Shown here: positions 8,627-20,650 of the stretch, one piece after another
Layout: every line of letters starts with the position of its first letter
Position numbering within the stretch: the stretch's first letter is position 1
Origin: Malacoplasma muris
GTDB lineage: Bacteria; Bacillota_I; Bacilli_A; Mycoplasmatales; Mycoplasmoidaceae
Direction: 5' to 3'
DNA: 64,000 bases
Assembly (NCBI RefSeq): GCF_046774425.1
Contig: NZ_CP177248.1
Coordinates: 310,001 to 374,000, forward strand
The notes under the pieces: generated by a model
The model's input: only the letters and a program-made list of their open reading frames with translations
What the model was told of the DNA's origin: nothing
Databases searched by the model: none
Translations under genes and position numbers: made by a program

Positions 8627-9624
8627 TGAAAATTATTAAACTTCTAAATGATGAAAATCCATACATTAATTTGGCAAGTGAAGAATTTTTGTTAAAATAT
8701 GAAAAAGATCTTCTCGATGAAGATCTTTTTATTATATGAAAAAACAAAAATACTATTGTTATAGGTAATACACAAAATGCCTTTAGTGAAATAAATTTAA
8801 TGTATGTTAATAATCATAATATAAAAGTTGTCAGACGTTTAAGTGGTGGTGGGGCAGTATATCATGATAAAAATAATTTTAATTTCACATTTATTAAAAG
8901 AAAAAAAAGAAATAATTTTTCTTTTCAAGAATGTTTAGATGTAATTATAGAATTCTTAGGAACACTTAATATAAATGCTAAATATTCTGGAAGAAATGAT
9001 ATTACTGTTGATGGTAAAAAAATATCAGGGAATGCTGTTACTTTTTATCAAAATGATTATCTATTACATGGAACATTATTATTTGACATTGATATTGAAA
9101 AACTTGTTGAGTCATTGCATGTGGATAAAAATAAATTAGTTTCTAAAGGAATAGAATCTGTTAAAAGCAGGGTTATGAATATTAAAGAATTATTACCATA
9201 TTCAATTGATGTTATTTATTTTGAAAAACTATTCATAGATTTCTTAGAAAAAAAATATAATACAAAAACAATGTTTAATAGTTATAAAAACAATTCTATT
9301 GTTAATCAATTAGTTTTAGAAAAATATATGAATTATGAATATATTTTTGGAAGAAATTATAACTTTAATTTTAAAAATAGTGTTAAATTACCCAATGCTT
9401 TAATTTCAGTTGAATTATTAATTGATGATGGAACAATTAAAGAAATTCATTTTTATACAGATGCATTATATGAAAATAATATTAAAGAATTAGAAAAATA
9501 TTTTGTTAATACAAAATACAACATGAATATAATAGAAAAATCGCTTAATTTTATTGATTTAAATAAATATATGTATGAATTAGACAAAAAGCAGTTTATT
9601 GAATTGCTTTTTAAAAATAATTAA
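8626..9624 (+). CDS. lplA: lipoate-protein ligase A
   Basis: 332 residues. It activates lipoate with ATP and attaches it to the lipoyl domain Lys (here K42 of PdhC). The family motif RRLSGGGAVYHD starts at residue 70, and DITVDGKKISGNA (about 125-137) holds the conserved catalytic Lys (K132). A C-terminal accessory domain of about 80 residues follows. The start ATG 8626 shares its A with the pdhD stop codon, so translation is probably coupled. Placing the ligase in the PDH operon matches enzyme to substrate. Two alternative products (octanoyl- or lipoyl-transfer) exist in this family, but the C-terminal domain favours a true ligase. Confidence 0.9.
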
Positions 9625-9627
9625 CAT

Positions 9628-9668
9628 AATAACTCATTTTAGTAATTATAAAATGAGTTATTTTTTTA
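9628..9668 (+). terminator. terminator of pdh-lplA operon
   Basis: 14-bp stem (AATAACTCATTTTA at 9628-9641 with its complement at 9649-9662), seven-base loop, then a T run. It starts just after the lplA stop. Confidence 0.88.
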
Positions 9669-9720
9669 TATATAAAATATAATTAGAATTGCTAGAAAGA
9701 TTTTATTATGAAGGTATATT

Positions 9721-10227
9721 ATGGAAGATAATTTATTGCTAGAAAAGGAAAAAAGAATTAAACAACTAGAATTAGAAGCACATGAACTTGATAAACTAAT
9801 TAGTAATAAGCAAACAACCTTTGTTATTTTAATTATTCTTGGTTTTTTGATTATTTTTATTTGAATAGTAGCTTATTTAGAATACAGAACAAAAGAAAAA
9901 CTGGTAGAAGAAAAAAGAAAAATAGACAAAGAATTACAAGCATTAGTTAAAGAAGTAAGAGAAATTAAAATTAATGAATTAAAATCAAAATACACAAAAG
10001 AACAATTTGAACAATTTGATATTTTAGATGGACTTTTAAATAAACAAAATAATAAAAATGAAGAATACAGTAATATTTTAAATGACATTATGAATAGTTT
10101 TAAAAATCATCCTTCACTTATAACAAGAATTCTTGAAATTAATGAATTAGTCGAAAAGAAAATAATTAATGTTTCTAAAGAAAATTTTGATATTTGAAAA
10201 GAAATCAAATTAAAAGAAATCAAATAG
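9721..10227 (+). CDS. small membrane protein with coiled coil
   Basis: 168 residues from ATG 9721, with GAAGG at 9710-9714 and a -10 box TATAAT at 9678-9683. A Glu/Lys/Leu-rich helix (1-30) is followed by one membrane segment (about 33-53, TFVILIILGFLIIFIWIVAY; Trp is TGA) and a second charged helical stretch (about 58-90) that looks like a coiled coil. The C-terminal half is hydrophilic. No signal cleavage site or lipobox is present. It lies between the PDH operon and pgi and has its own promoter. I do not recognise the family. Confidence 0.75.
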
Positions 10228-10386
10228 TTTATTAAATTTATTCTTAATTAGGACTTATTAAAAATGAAATAACTATTATTTTATTACATTTTTGATAGAG
10301 TCTTAATTTTTACACTTTTAATAAAAAATAGTTTTTTATATTTTTATAAGTATAATTAAATCGTGTTATTAATTGGTGGTGTTAAG

Positions 10387-11676
10387 ATGATAAAAATTGA
10401 TTTTTCAAGTTTTGATACAAAGATATCAAAAGAAATTATGGAATTATATAAAGATAAGGTAAAAGATATTCATAAAATAATAACAAATAAAACTTGTCCA
10501 GGTGGTGAAATGCTTGGATGAATGGATTATCCTTTTAATTATGACACTAATGAATTGAATGAAATAATTTCTTTTTCCCAATCATGAAGAAAAAATGATA
10601 ATATCAAAACACTTGTTGTTCTTGGTATTGGTGGATCATATTTGGGTTTAAAAGCTGCTATTGAAATGTGTTTGCCTGCTTTTGATAGAGATAGAGAAAT
10701 AATTTATGTTTATAATTTATCTTCAAATTATATTGTATCTTTATTAAAAAAACTAAAAAAAGAAAATTTTTATTTAATATGTATCTCAAAATCAGGCACA
10801 ACATTAGAAACAGCTGTAGCATTTAGATTATTTTATGAACTTATGTTTAATAAAGTAGGTGGAGAAGTTGCAAAAGAAAGAATGGTTTGTATTACTGATA
10901 AAGAAAAAGGTAAATTAAGACAAATTGTTAATAAATACAATTTAAAATCATTTGTTATTCCAAGTGATGTAGGTGGTAGGTTTAGTGCAATAACTCCTGT
11001 TGGATTGTTTGCAATGGCTTATATGGGTCTTGATGTCCAACAAATTCTTAAAGGTTGTCAAGCTGCATTAAATGATACTAATGTATCTACATTATCAAAA
11101 AATACTGCATATAAATATGCAGTAGCTAGACATTATTGTTATGAAAAACTAAATAAATCACTTGAAGTATTTGGTGTTTATGAACCTAATATGCATTATT
11201 TAACAGAACATTGAAAACAATTAATGGCTGAATCTGAAGGCAAAAACCATAAAGGTTTATACCCTACAAATTGTTTATTCACAACAGATTTACATTCTGT
11301 TGGCCAATTCTTACAAGAAGGTTCACCAATCTTTTTTGAAACTATATTACATGTAGAAAATCCAAATTTTGATAAGAAAATAGAATCATTTATGAATGAT
11401 GATGATGGATTAAATTTTGTCAATAATAAAACTATCAACCAGTTAAATAAAATAGCTTGTTTATCTACAATAGATGCACATCATATTGATGGAAATACTC
11501 CAATTATTCAATTGTACATTGATAAAATGGATGAATATCATTTTGGATATTTATATTCATGATTGTCAAAAGTTGTTGCTATGAGTGCATTATTGTTGGG
11601 AGTAAACCCATTTGATCAACCAGGAGTTGAACAATATAAAAAAAGAATGTTTAAAAAATTAAAAGAAAATATTTAA
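10387..11676 (+). CDS. pgi: glucose-6-phosphate isomerase
   Basis: 429 residues, close to the length of Gram-positive and mollicute PGI. It interconverts glucose-6-phosphate and fructose-6-phosphate. Family marks are GIGGSYLGLKAAIEM (near 80), ISKSGTTLETA (near 135), the signature VGGRFSAITPVGL (near 197), HHIDGNTP (near 360) and the end DQPGVEQYKKRMF. TGA codons (for example at 11560) encode Trp. The start ATG 10387 has a GGTGGTG stretch six bases upstream and a -10 box TATAAT at 10351-10356. With pfkA at 19413-20387 it supplies the upper part of glycolysis. Confidence 0.95.
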
Positions 11677-11684
11677 AAAATTAT

Positions 11685-11720
11685 AAATCCTATATTGTTT
11701 GTATTAATATAGGATTTTTT
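11685..11720 (+). terminator. terminator of pgi
   Basis: 12-bp stem AAATCCTATATT (11685-11696) with AATATAGGATTT (11706-11717) and a T run; nine bases after the pgi stop. Confidence 0.88.
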
Positions 11721-11775
11721 GTTGTCAATTTAATAATTTGATGAAAATAAATTCCTATTTTTTTGCTTCTCCCTC

Positions 11776-11803
11776 TTGTATTTTGCTAAGTTGCATATAT
11801 AAT
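11776..11803 (+). promoter_or_regulatory. probable promoter of surface protein gene
   Basis: TTGTAT (11776-11781), 16-base spacer, TATAAT (11798-11803), 33 bases before the gene start at 11837. Confidence 0.6.
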
Positions 11804-11836
11804 CAAATTGGAGAATCTTTTAGGAGATCTTTTACT

Positions 11837-14800
11837 ATGAAAAAAAATAATCATGGTAAAGTAAGTAAACTTTTATTTTCTTTACCAGCAATAATATCTG
11901 CAATTGCTTTAGTCCCAGCAATTGGAGTTTTGGGGTACAACAATTCTGCCTCTAAAAAAATTGAGGACTCAAATATAAATGCTGATGCAACAAATCCTTC
12001 TGCACAAGAAGTTAAACCACTTGTTCCATCAGTTGCAAATATGTATAATGCTAAACTAAGTTCTAAAAATGGTCCTATTGTATTTTGAAAAGACAAAATT
12101 ACAAGTTTAGATTGATTTGGAGCTGAACGTTGATCAATAGATGTTACAACCATTGAACTAGATGGAATTAAACCTTTTACAGTTAATGGTAATAATGGTT
12201 CATCATGAACTAGATATTGATTAAATTTTGATTTAGACAAAACTAGAGACATTCTATATGTTTTAAGTAATGCTAAAAGAAACAGTCATCAATATGCTGT
12301 TTCTATAAATGTTCAAACAGGGCAAGCAATGAAAATGTATAAGACTGCAAATCCTGTAGTTGGAAGTACATTATCAAATGCTTATTTTATGTTAAAAGTA
12401 TTGAATAATGGTAACTTTGCTTTTTTAGGTAAACCTGGAAATGTTGGTGATGGGACATCAATGGATGTTGTTGATATAAAAACAGGTGTTGTTACAAATT
12501 ATCAAAGTAATATTGATAATGTTGTTTTACCTAGACCAACAGCTACTGAAGCTGGACATAATTATGCTTCATCAAAAAATGCAACTTTTAACATTATTCC
12601 AATTGCAAGTAATAGAAACTTATTAGCAGTTTATAATTTAACAGGTAAAGCTGGTACAACAGCTGATAACGGTGCTAGATGAGGTACATCAGATGTATGA
12701 TTTGTGTTAGTTGATGATAATTTACAAACAATACCTAATGCTGCTGGTGGATGAGATAAGGCAAAATTGGTTACAAATGCAATTACAAACACTCGTAATA
12801 GTAAAACAAGACCTCAATGTGATTATCATGTTTTACTTGATGGAAGAGTTGTTACTGTAATTTATGATAAATTAATTATTATAGATCCTTCTAACATTAA
12901 TAATCCAACTCTTGCTATTTCAGTTTTAGAACAAGATAAATGAATTGATTCTTGATCTTTTGATAGTAATGAAACATTATTTTTTAAAGCAAGAAATTCA
13001 TCTAATATTAAACAAGTTACTCTAGACAAAAATAGAAATAACTATGCTAATCCAAACCATGTAATATCACCATATTATAATTTGGCTGAATCTCCAATTC
13101 AAGCAATTAAAGATGCTGCAAATTCTTTAGTTTTATATAATGTGTATGGTTATATTGGGCAAATTATGTTAATTAATTCTCAATATCAAGAAGGGGTAGA
13201 TTACAAACAATATCCAACTGATGCACAAATAGAACAACAAAAATATGGTTTAGCTGTTGCTATTACAAACAATAAAACAGCTACAGGTCAAGGTGACACA
13301 AAAGGTTTATTAAATACTGCTGATGCTTTTCAAAAATCAGCTGATTTTGAAATTAATGCAAGTTTATTAAAATCAAAACTTCCTAGTGAAATTACAAGAA
13401 GTGATATAACATTTCATAATGATTCATTTTTAACTACAAATACTAATAAGAATCCTGATGGTTCTTTAATGTATGAACCATTTGTTAAAAATCTTGTTGA
13501 TGATGTAAATAAAAAATTAACTGTAACTCTACACTTAGATCAAATTCCTTGATTTGTTACAAATGGGCAAATGCCTAATAATATTGTTCCATTAAAAATT
13601 ACAAAAACTTATGATTTTACTTCTAATATTGAAAGTAGATTTAGTTGAAAAAATGTTGATGTAGAAGATTATGACTTTAAAAATACTTTACCTTCTAAAT
13701 TAACAATTGATGATATTAAAAGAGTTAATCCATTAGTATCTACATTAACTAGTCAAAATGTAACAATTAATGGTGAATCATATCCTAAAGTAACTTATTC
13801 TAAAACAAATGTAAATGATTCAACTGGATCAATTACTATTCAGGCTAAATATGATTATCTTCCAATGGAATTAAAAGCAAATACAGGTAATTTAAAAAGT
13901 TATACAACAAGTAAAACATATACAATTTTTAGAAGTGGTACAACTAAAAAATTTGAATTTGTTGGTGGTAATGAAACAGAGGTTAGTTTAATTCCTGAAT
14001 TAAAAGAAATTAAAGAATCAAATATTTTACCAAGTGTATTTGCAAATGCTTCAAAACAAGACTACTTAAAATTTATTGATACTAATAAAACTATAGGATA
14101 TCCATTAGAAAAAATGAATATTAGTGTTATTCCAAATGACTCTAATGGTACTTTGCAAATTACAATTGATCCAAAACAATATGATCCAACTTTAAATTCA
14201 ATTTCTAAAACGTTTAAAGGATTAAATAAAACTTCTTCATATTCGTTAAAATTTACTGAAGGAACAGGATTCAATAGATCTCAGTACTTACCAAGTGAAA
14301 TAAATGAAGAAATATTTTACCAAAACTTTGTAACCTTTAGTGGTTTTGATGCTTCAGATCTTGAGTTAGAATTGTTTTCAAATGATGTTAATGGAAGTTT
14401 AGTAGCCAATATAATCTTGACAGGTGATTATCCAGATGGCCCAACTAGCAACACAGATTTTAAAAAAGAAAATAATTTATGAATAGCTAGAAAAACATTA
14501 ACAGGTTTTAAAAATGTTGAAGACTTCAATCAAGAATATCAAGTTCAATTTAAAAAAGATGATGATACTTCTTTAACTGAATTACAAAGATTAACTCCTT
14601 CTGAAATTATGAATAAATTAACTGCTGGTAATTTAACAATGGGATCTACAACTTTCACTTCAAAAGAACAATTAGCTCAATATTTTATTGCAGAAAGTGG
14701 AGATAAGATTCCTAAAAATATTGTTAACAATAAAGATGTTAGTGTTGAATTATACATTAATAATGGTGGTGGAGAACTTACTTGAAGAATTACTTATAGT

Positions 14801-15187
14801 AATCTTGAAGGATATTCAAATTCAATTACTTTCCTTGCAACAATTACTGGATTTGTAAAGGGGAATCAAATTCCTACAAATGATATTCTAACTTTTACAA
14901 ATAATGCACAACTAAAATCAAAAAATCCTAGTTACTTTACAAAACTTCCAAGTGAAATTAAGAAAATGCTTGATGATAACAAACAAACTATTAGTAACTT
15001 TTTCTTAAATGAACCAAGTGGTGGATATAAACCAAGTATAGATAATGGTGATTTTGAATTAACTGTAATAGCTGATGATACTAGAGGTAATTTACATATA
15101 AAACTTGTTTTCAATAAAAACGCTAATATTAATGCTTCTTCATTGTTAGAATACAACCAAACATATACTGGTTTTATGTATAATTAA
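11837..15187 (+). CDS. large surface protein, lipoprotein-17-like repeats (A)
   Basis: 1,116 residues from ATG 11837; AGGAGA at 11822-11827 sits nine bases before it, so this start is better than the upstream in-frame ATG 11738. A basic N terminus and hydrophobic stretch (LLFSLPAIISAIALVPAIGVLGY) suggest export; no lipobox Cys and no C-terminal membrane segment are present. Residues about 60-430 read like repeated beta-blades (ILYVLSNAK, LLAVYNLTGK, VVTVIYDKLIIID). After that come repeated units with LPSEI or LPSKL, a NDxxGxL turn and a closing GF/GL, as in the variable 'lipoprotein 17' domain of mycoplasmas. Paralogue of the next gene. Probably an antigen or adhesin; the exact role is unknown. 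Confidence 0.8.
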
Positions 15188-15198
15188 TATGAATTAAC

Positions 15199-15232
15199 AA
15201 ACTTAAAGATTTATATATCTTTAAGTTTTTTT
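15199..15232 (+). terminator. terminator of surface protein A
   Basis: 12-bp stem AAACTTAAAGAT (15199-15210) with ATCTTTAAGTTT (15217-15228), then T run. Confidence 0.87.
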
Positions 15233-15356
15233 ATTTATTTTACTTGTGTATATAAATCTTTTTAAAATAGTTTTATGAATCTATTTTATTGTTTTTCAAA
15301 TTTTTTTTTCATATATTTTAATAGTAATCTATCTTTATTTAGGAGAGATACTTTTT

Positions 15357-18300
15357 ATGAAAAAAACTAATAAAAGGAATAAAATTCTATTGTTTTTCCC
15401 TGCTTTAATTGCTTCTATTTCTTTAATTCCAGCAATTGGAATTTTAGCATCTAAAGGTATTAGCAGAAGTGATATGAACAATTCTAAAATAAATGCTGAT
15501 GATACAACTCAATCAACATCAAATGTTAAACCTCTTGTTCCATCAGTTTCAAATATGTATAATCCAAAATTAAGCTCTAAAAATGGACCTATTGTTTTTT
15601 GGAAAAACAAAATTACAAGTTTAGACTGATTTGGTGCTGAACGTTGATCAATAGATGTTACAACAATTACAATAGATGGTATACAACCATTTGTAGTTAA
15701 TGGATACAATGGTACATCATGAAAGAGAAATTGATTAAATTTTGATTTGGATAAAACTAATGATATTTTATATATTCTTTCAAATGCGAAATCAAATAGT
15801 AAACAGTATGCTGTAGCAATTAATGTTCAAACTGGCACACCTACAAAAAAATATGAAACAGCAGAACCTATTACTGGTGAATTGAATATGAATTCATTCT
15901 TTATGTTAAAAGTTTTAACAAATGGTAATTTAGCATTTTTAGGTAGACCTGGTAATATAGGAAATGGCCAAACAGATACAATAGATGTAGTTGATGTTAA
16001 AACTGGAGTTACTACTAGACGTAAAGGAAATATTGATAATAATGTTGCTCCTCTTCCACAAAATACAGATGGTAATGATTATTCAAAATCTAACAATGCA
16101 GTATTTAATCTTATTCCAATAGGAACTAATAGAAACTTGTTAGCTATTTATAATTTAACAGGTAAACCTAATACTACAGGTGATGATGGTGCCATTAATG
16201 GTACATCTGAAGTTTGATTTATTTTAGTTGATGATAATTTACAAACTGTGTCTACAGCAACTGAAAAATGACAAAAAGCTGTATCTGTTACACAAGGGAT
16301 TACAAATACTCGTAATAGTAAAACAAGACCTCAATGTGATTATCATGTTTTACTTGATGGAAGAGTTGTTACTGTAATTTATGATAAATTAATAGTTATA
16401 GATCCAGTTGATTTAAACAATCCAACACTTGCTATATCTACATTAGATGCTGATAAATGAATTGAATCTTGATCTTTTGATAGTAATGAATCTTTATTTT
16501 TTAAAGCAAAGAATTCAACGCAAATAAAAAAAGTTACTTTAGATCAAGATAGAGCAAATGTTGAACATCCAAATAATGTAATTTCTCCATATTATGATCT
16601 TGCTCAATCTCCAATTGATGAAATCAAAACATGTGCAAATTCTTTAGTTTTATATAATGTGTATGGTTATATTGGGCAAATTATGTTAATTAATGCTCAA
16701 TATCAAGAAGGTATATTAGATGCTTTATATCCAAATTATGCTGTTGTAGAACAGAAAAAATATGGATTAGCTGTTGCTATTACAAATAATAAAGATGTTG
16801 ATGGACAAGGTGATACAAAGGGATTGTTAAATACTGAAAAAGCTTACCAAAAATCTGCTGATTATGATATTAATGCAGATTTATTAAAGACAAAATTACC
16901 AAGTGAAATTACAAGAAGCGATATAACATTCTTGAACAATTCATTCTTGACTCAAAATACCTCTAAAAATGATGATGGAACTTTAAAGTATGAACCTTTT
17001 GTTAAAAATGAAATAGATGATAAAGCAAAAACATTGAAATTAACTTTGCACTTAGATCAAATTCCATGATTTGTAACAGATGGTGTAATGCCTAATAATG
17101 TTGTTCCATTGCAAATTACTAAGACTTTCAACTTTACATCAGACATTAATTCTAGATTCAGTTGAAAACCAGTTGATAGAGATGATTATGATTTTAAAAA
17201 TACATTACCTTCAAAGATTACAAATGAGGATATAGAAAGAGTTAGTCCTTTAGTATCTACACTAACTAGTCAAAAGGTGACAATTAATAATATTAATTAT
17301 CCTAAAACAACTTATACTATTACAACTGCAAATGATACTACTGGAAAATTAGTTATCAGAGCTGATTATCAATATCTTCCAATGGAATTAAAAGCTGGTG
17401 TAGAAAACTTAAAAACTTATAGTAAAATAAAAGAATATACTATTTTCAAGAATTCAGATCCTAAAAAAATTGAATTTGTTGGTGGTGCTGGAACTACAAC
17501 TACTGATATATCTACAGTTCCTGAATTAAAAGATATAAAAGAATCAGATATATTACCAAGTTCTTTTTCAAATGCACCAAAACAAGAATATTTAAGATTT
17601 ATTAATACATCTAAAACTACAGGTTATCCATTGGAAAAAATTAATATTACTGTAACACCAAATGATACAACTGGTACTTTAACTATTAATCTTGATCCAA
17701 CTAAATATGATAATACTTTACCTATGATTTCAAAAACATATACTGGTTTAAACAAATTAACACAATATACTTTTCAATTTACTAATGGTGAAGGTTTTGA
17801 CAGATCAGCTTATTTACCAAGTGATATTAATGAGGAAATATTTTATAAGAACTTTGTAAGATTTAGTGGATTTGATTCATCTGATTTTGAATTAGAATTA
17901 TTTCCAAATAATGACACTGGTATATTGATTGTAAATGTTATTTTAATGGGTGATTACCCAAATGGTCCTGAAGCTAATACAGATTTCAAACAAGAAGATG
18001 GTAAATGAATTGCTAAAATTACTTTAGATAATTTTAAAAATACTGATGATTATAATAAAGAATATCAAGTTTCATTTAAAGAAGATGGAGATAAAACTTT
18101 ATCAGACATTCAAAAATTAACACCTGCTGAAATAGAAAATGCAATTAAAAACAAAAATCTGACAATTGGTGGGACTACATATACTTCAGTAGAACAATTA
18201 TCTGATTTATTTATTGCAACAAGAGGAATTAAAATTCCTAGTACAAATGTAAATAATGCTAATGTAAATGTTGAAATGTTTATTAATAATGGTGGTGGAG

Positions 18301-18719
18301 AAATAGCTTGAAGAATTACATATAGTAATTTATCAGGTTATCCTAATCCAATTACATTCTTGCAAACAACTACAGGTTTTGTAAAAGGTAATGAAATTCC
18401 AACAGCTGATGTTTTAACATTCTGTAATTCTAATCAGTTGAAAACTAAACAACCAACATATTTTAATATGTTGCCTAGCCGAATTAAGGATATGCTTGTG
18501 AAAGATAAAAAAGCAATTAATAATTTCTTTTTAAGTTCTCCAACAGGTGGTTATTTAACTGCAGTAAATAATGGAGATTTTACATTAGAAGTTATAGCAG
18601 ATGATAACACAGGTTCTTTAAATATTAGAATAATTTTTATAAGAAATAATACTAATAATATAGATCCTAAATCTTTATTAGAATATACACAAACATATAC
18701 TGGTTTATCTTTTAATTAA
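15357..18719 (+). CDS. large surface protein, lipoprotein-17-like repeats (B)
   Basis: 1,120 residues from ATG 15357, with AGGAGA at about 15340. Same architecture as the gene at 11837: exported N terminus, then KPLVPSVSNMYN and the conserved block around WFGAERWSIDVTTI, a beta-rich N-terminal half, and five or six repeat units with LPSEI/LPSDI and NDTTGTLTI-type turns. Almost all Trp codons are TGA, but one near residue 83 is TGG. Two segments are nearly identical at DNA level to the first paralogue while the rest has diverged. It has its own leader and terminator. Probably a surface antigen or adhesin; no cytoplasmic role is suggested. Confidence 0.8.
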
Positions 18720-18724
18720 AATAT

Positions 18725-18758
18725 AAAAACCTATAATTTATGAGTTATAGGTTTTTTT
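18725..18758 (+). terminator. terminator of surface protein B
   Basis: 12-bp stem AAAAACCTATAA (18725-18736) with TTATAGGTTTTT (18745-18756). It overlaps the 3' end of the convergent gene at 18738, so these bases are both terminator and coding DNA. Confidence 0.85.
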
Positions 18759-19328
18759 AATGTATGTTTTTTTGATGAAAATAGGATTTTCAAAATTATT
18801 AATTATTTGATTATTTAAACTGGTTTCTATGATTAAATTATTTTCATTTAATGTCTTATTAAAAATGATTTCTTTATTTTTTATAAGATATTCAATAATT
18901 GAATTTGCTCTTTGCAATTCAATAGTAATTTTATATATATTTATTAGGGATAGGTCGCATATATTTTCTAAATCATTTGTCACTAATGTTGAACTATGAT
19001 AATAGCTTCTAGACAATAAACCAACTCCAAGTTTTGTTCCATTCATGTATCTAATTACAACAATTAAAATGTTATGTAGTTTATTTATTAATATAGTTTC
19101 TAATATTTTTTTACCTGCAGTATTTTGTGGTTCATTATCATCACTAAATTTTTGTTTATCATCAATTTTATAAGCAAAACAAATATGTTTTGCTTTTCTA
19201 TGATCTGATTTTAATTTACTTAAAATATCATTTATTGTACAAATTTCTTCAACATAAAAACAAATTGAAATAAATTTTGAACCATTAATTTGATAGATAT
19301 ATTCTTTTGTTTTTTTAATTGTTTTCAT
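18738..19328 (-). CDS. YigZ/IMPACT family protein
   Basis: 196 residues. The N-terminal domain carries the UPF0029/IMPACT signature: FAYKIDD, SDDNEPQNTAGKKILE and the stretch from HNILIVVIRYMNGTKLG to GLLSRSYYHS (about residues 50-115). A smaller C-terminal domain follows. Family members are linked to translation or stress control in eukaryotes; the bacterial role is not settled. It lies downstream of pfkA on the same strand, separated by a terminator, and converges with the surface protein gene. No strong ribosome site is seen before ATG 19328. The C terminus (KKTYIKKTYNS) is basic. Confidence 0.85.
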   Translation of the reverse strand: MKTIKKTKEYIYQINGSKFISICFYVEEICTINDILSKLKSDHRKAKHICFAYKIDDKQKFSDDNEPQNTAGKKILETILINKLHNILIVVIRYMNGTKLGVGLLSRSYYHSSTLVTNDLENICDLSLINIYKITIELQRANSIIEYLIKNKEIIFNKTLNENNLIIETSLNNQIINNFENPIFIKKTYIKKTYNS

Positions 19329-19351
19329 AAAATTATTTTAAATTGATAATT

Positions 19352-19385
19352 AAAAAAATGACTAATTTTCATTAATCATTTTTTA
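19352..19385 (-). terminator. terminator of pfkA
   Basis: Symmetric hairpin in the gap after pfkA: AAAAAATGA plus TAAT pairs with ATTA plus TCATTTTTT across one mismatch. It has T runs on both strands, so it could act in either direction. Confidence 0.75.
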
Positions 19386-19412
19386 TAGTTTTTTAACTTA
19401 TATTCATTTTTA

Positions 19413-20387
19413 TTAATTAAAAAACTTATTAATTATTTGAGCATTATTAGAATCTTGTTTTTTATTTACTGCCTCTTCAATTTCATATGCTATAGCATTT
19501 TCAGATTCATCTAATCCTATAATTTTGCCATACTCATTGTTTTGAATGCACTCACATGCTTTATATACCATTTGAGTTGCTCTTACTAAATCCATTGCAC
19601 TAGGAGAACCACCTCTTTGACCATATCCTAATACATTTATTTTTATTAATTCTCTAGAATTCGATTCAATATACTGTTTGTATTCTTCAAGAGAAGGAAT
19701 CCCATTTTTGCCTAATAGGTTTTCAGTTACTAAAACAATTAGTCCTGATTTATTTGTTTTTCTTATAAATTGAATTTTTTCTAATAGTTCGCTTGGACTT
19801 AATATATTTTCATTTGTAATTAATATATTAGCTTCTGTAGCTAGCCCAGCATAAACAGTTAAGTCTGTGCAATGTCTTCCCATTATTTCAATCATAGCTG
19901 TATCTCTATGTGAAGTCATACATGATTTTATTTCATTAATTCTAGTTACAATGTTATTTAATGCTGTATCAAATCCAATTGTATATTTTGTAGAAGTTAT
20001 ATCATTGTCGATAGTGCCTGGTAGTCCAATTACATTAAAACCTGATTGATGTAATCTTAAAGCACCTTTATAACTTCCATCTCCTCCAATTACAATAAGA
20101 GTGTCAATACCTAATTGATTTAAATTATCAATTGCTTTATCAACATTTTCTTGTTCAGCAAATTCCATAAATCTTGCTGACAATATTTTAGTTCCTGGTA
20201 AATTGTATCAAGTTTTTATTTCTGAATTATTTGCTTTATATATTGCATTTCTTACTAAACCCTTAAATCCTGCATATACCAAGTATATTTCTAAATTAAA
20301 TTTTTCTGCATAAGTTGCAAATGAACTAATGCATTTATTCATAGTAGAAGCATCTCCACCTGATGTCAATATCGCTATTTTTTTCAT
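19413..20387 (-). CDS. pfkA: 6-phosphofructokinase
   Basis: 324 residues, the normal length for bacterial PfkA. It phosphorylates fructose-6-phosphate with ATP. Visible motifs are the N-terminal ATP site ILTSGGDASTMNK (E. coli has GGDAPGMN here), GGDGS at 101-105, the catalytic PGTIDNDI with Asp at 127 and 129 (the same numbering as the E. coli enzyme), and IEIMGRHCTDL (near 160). One TGA (Trp) lies before residue 69, so the true start is ATG 20387 rather than an internal start. A GGGG stretch lies upstream of the start. It is divergent from the gene at 20651. Confidence 0.93.
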
Positions 20388-20563
20388 ACTTACCCCAAAA
20401 TTATTTACCTAAATATTTTATAATCAATTGATATTAATAACTAATTTTTTGAATTTAAAGGAAAAAAGTATATTTTAAATAATTGATTTTCTTAAAAATA
20501 TCAATAGTTTAATGATATGTTATGATATTTAAGGATATTTTTATAATAGTTAGTTTTTATTTT

Positions 20564-20594
20564 ATAGTATCATTTTAATGATACTATTTTTTTA
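20564..20594 (+). promoter_or_regulatory. promoter-proximal terminator-like hairpin
   Basis: 11-bp stem ATAGTATCATT (20564-20574) with AATGATACTAT (20577-20587) followed by seven T. No plus-strand gene precedes it, since pfkA is divergent, yet a TATAAT box lies at 20542-20547. It therefore seems to lie in the leader of the gene at 20651, where it could attenuate transcription, or it may end a very short RNA. Confidence 0.6.
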
Positions 20595-20650
20595 TTTTCA
20601 AACATATATAGATATTTATATATAGTATTTAAAGATTTCTTGGAGGCATT

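Noticed and set aside
10259..10302. Hairpin with one mismatch after the small membrane protein gene
   Set aside because: The stem is nearly all A and T and no proper T run follows, so chance cannot be excluded in this composition.
11738..11836. Upstream in-frame start for surface protein A
   Set aside because: The longer form would place residues before a clear ribosome site and ahead of the signal-like segment; the promoter at 11776-11803 also lies inside it.
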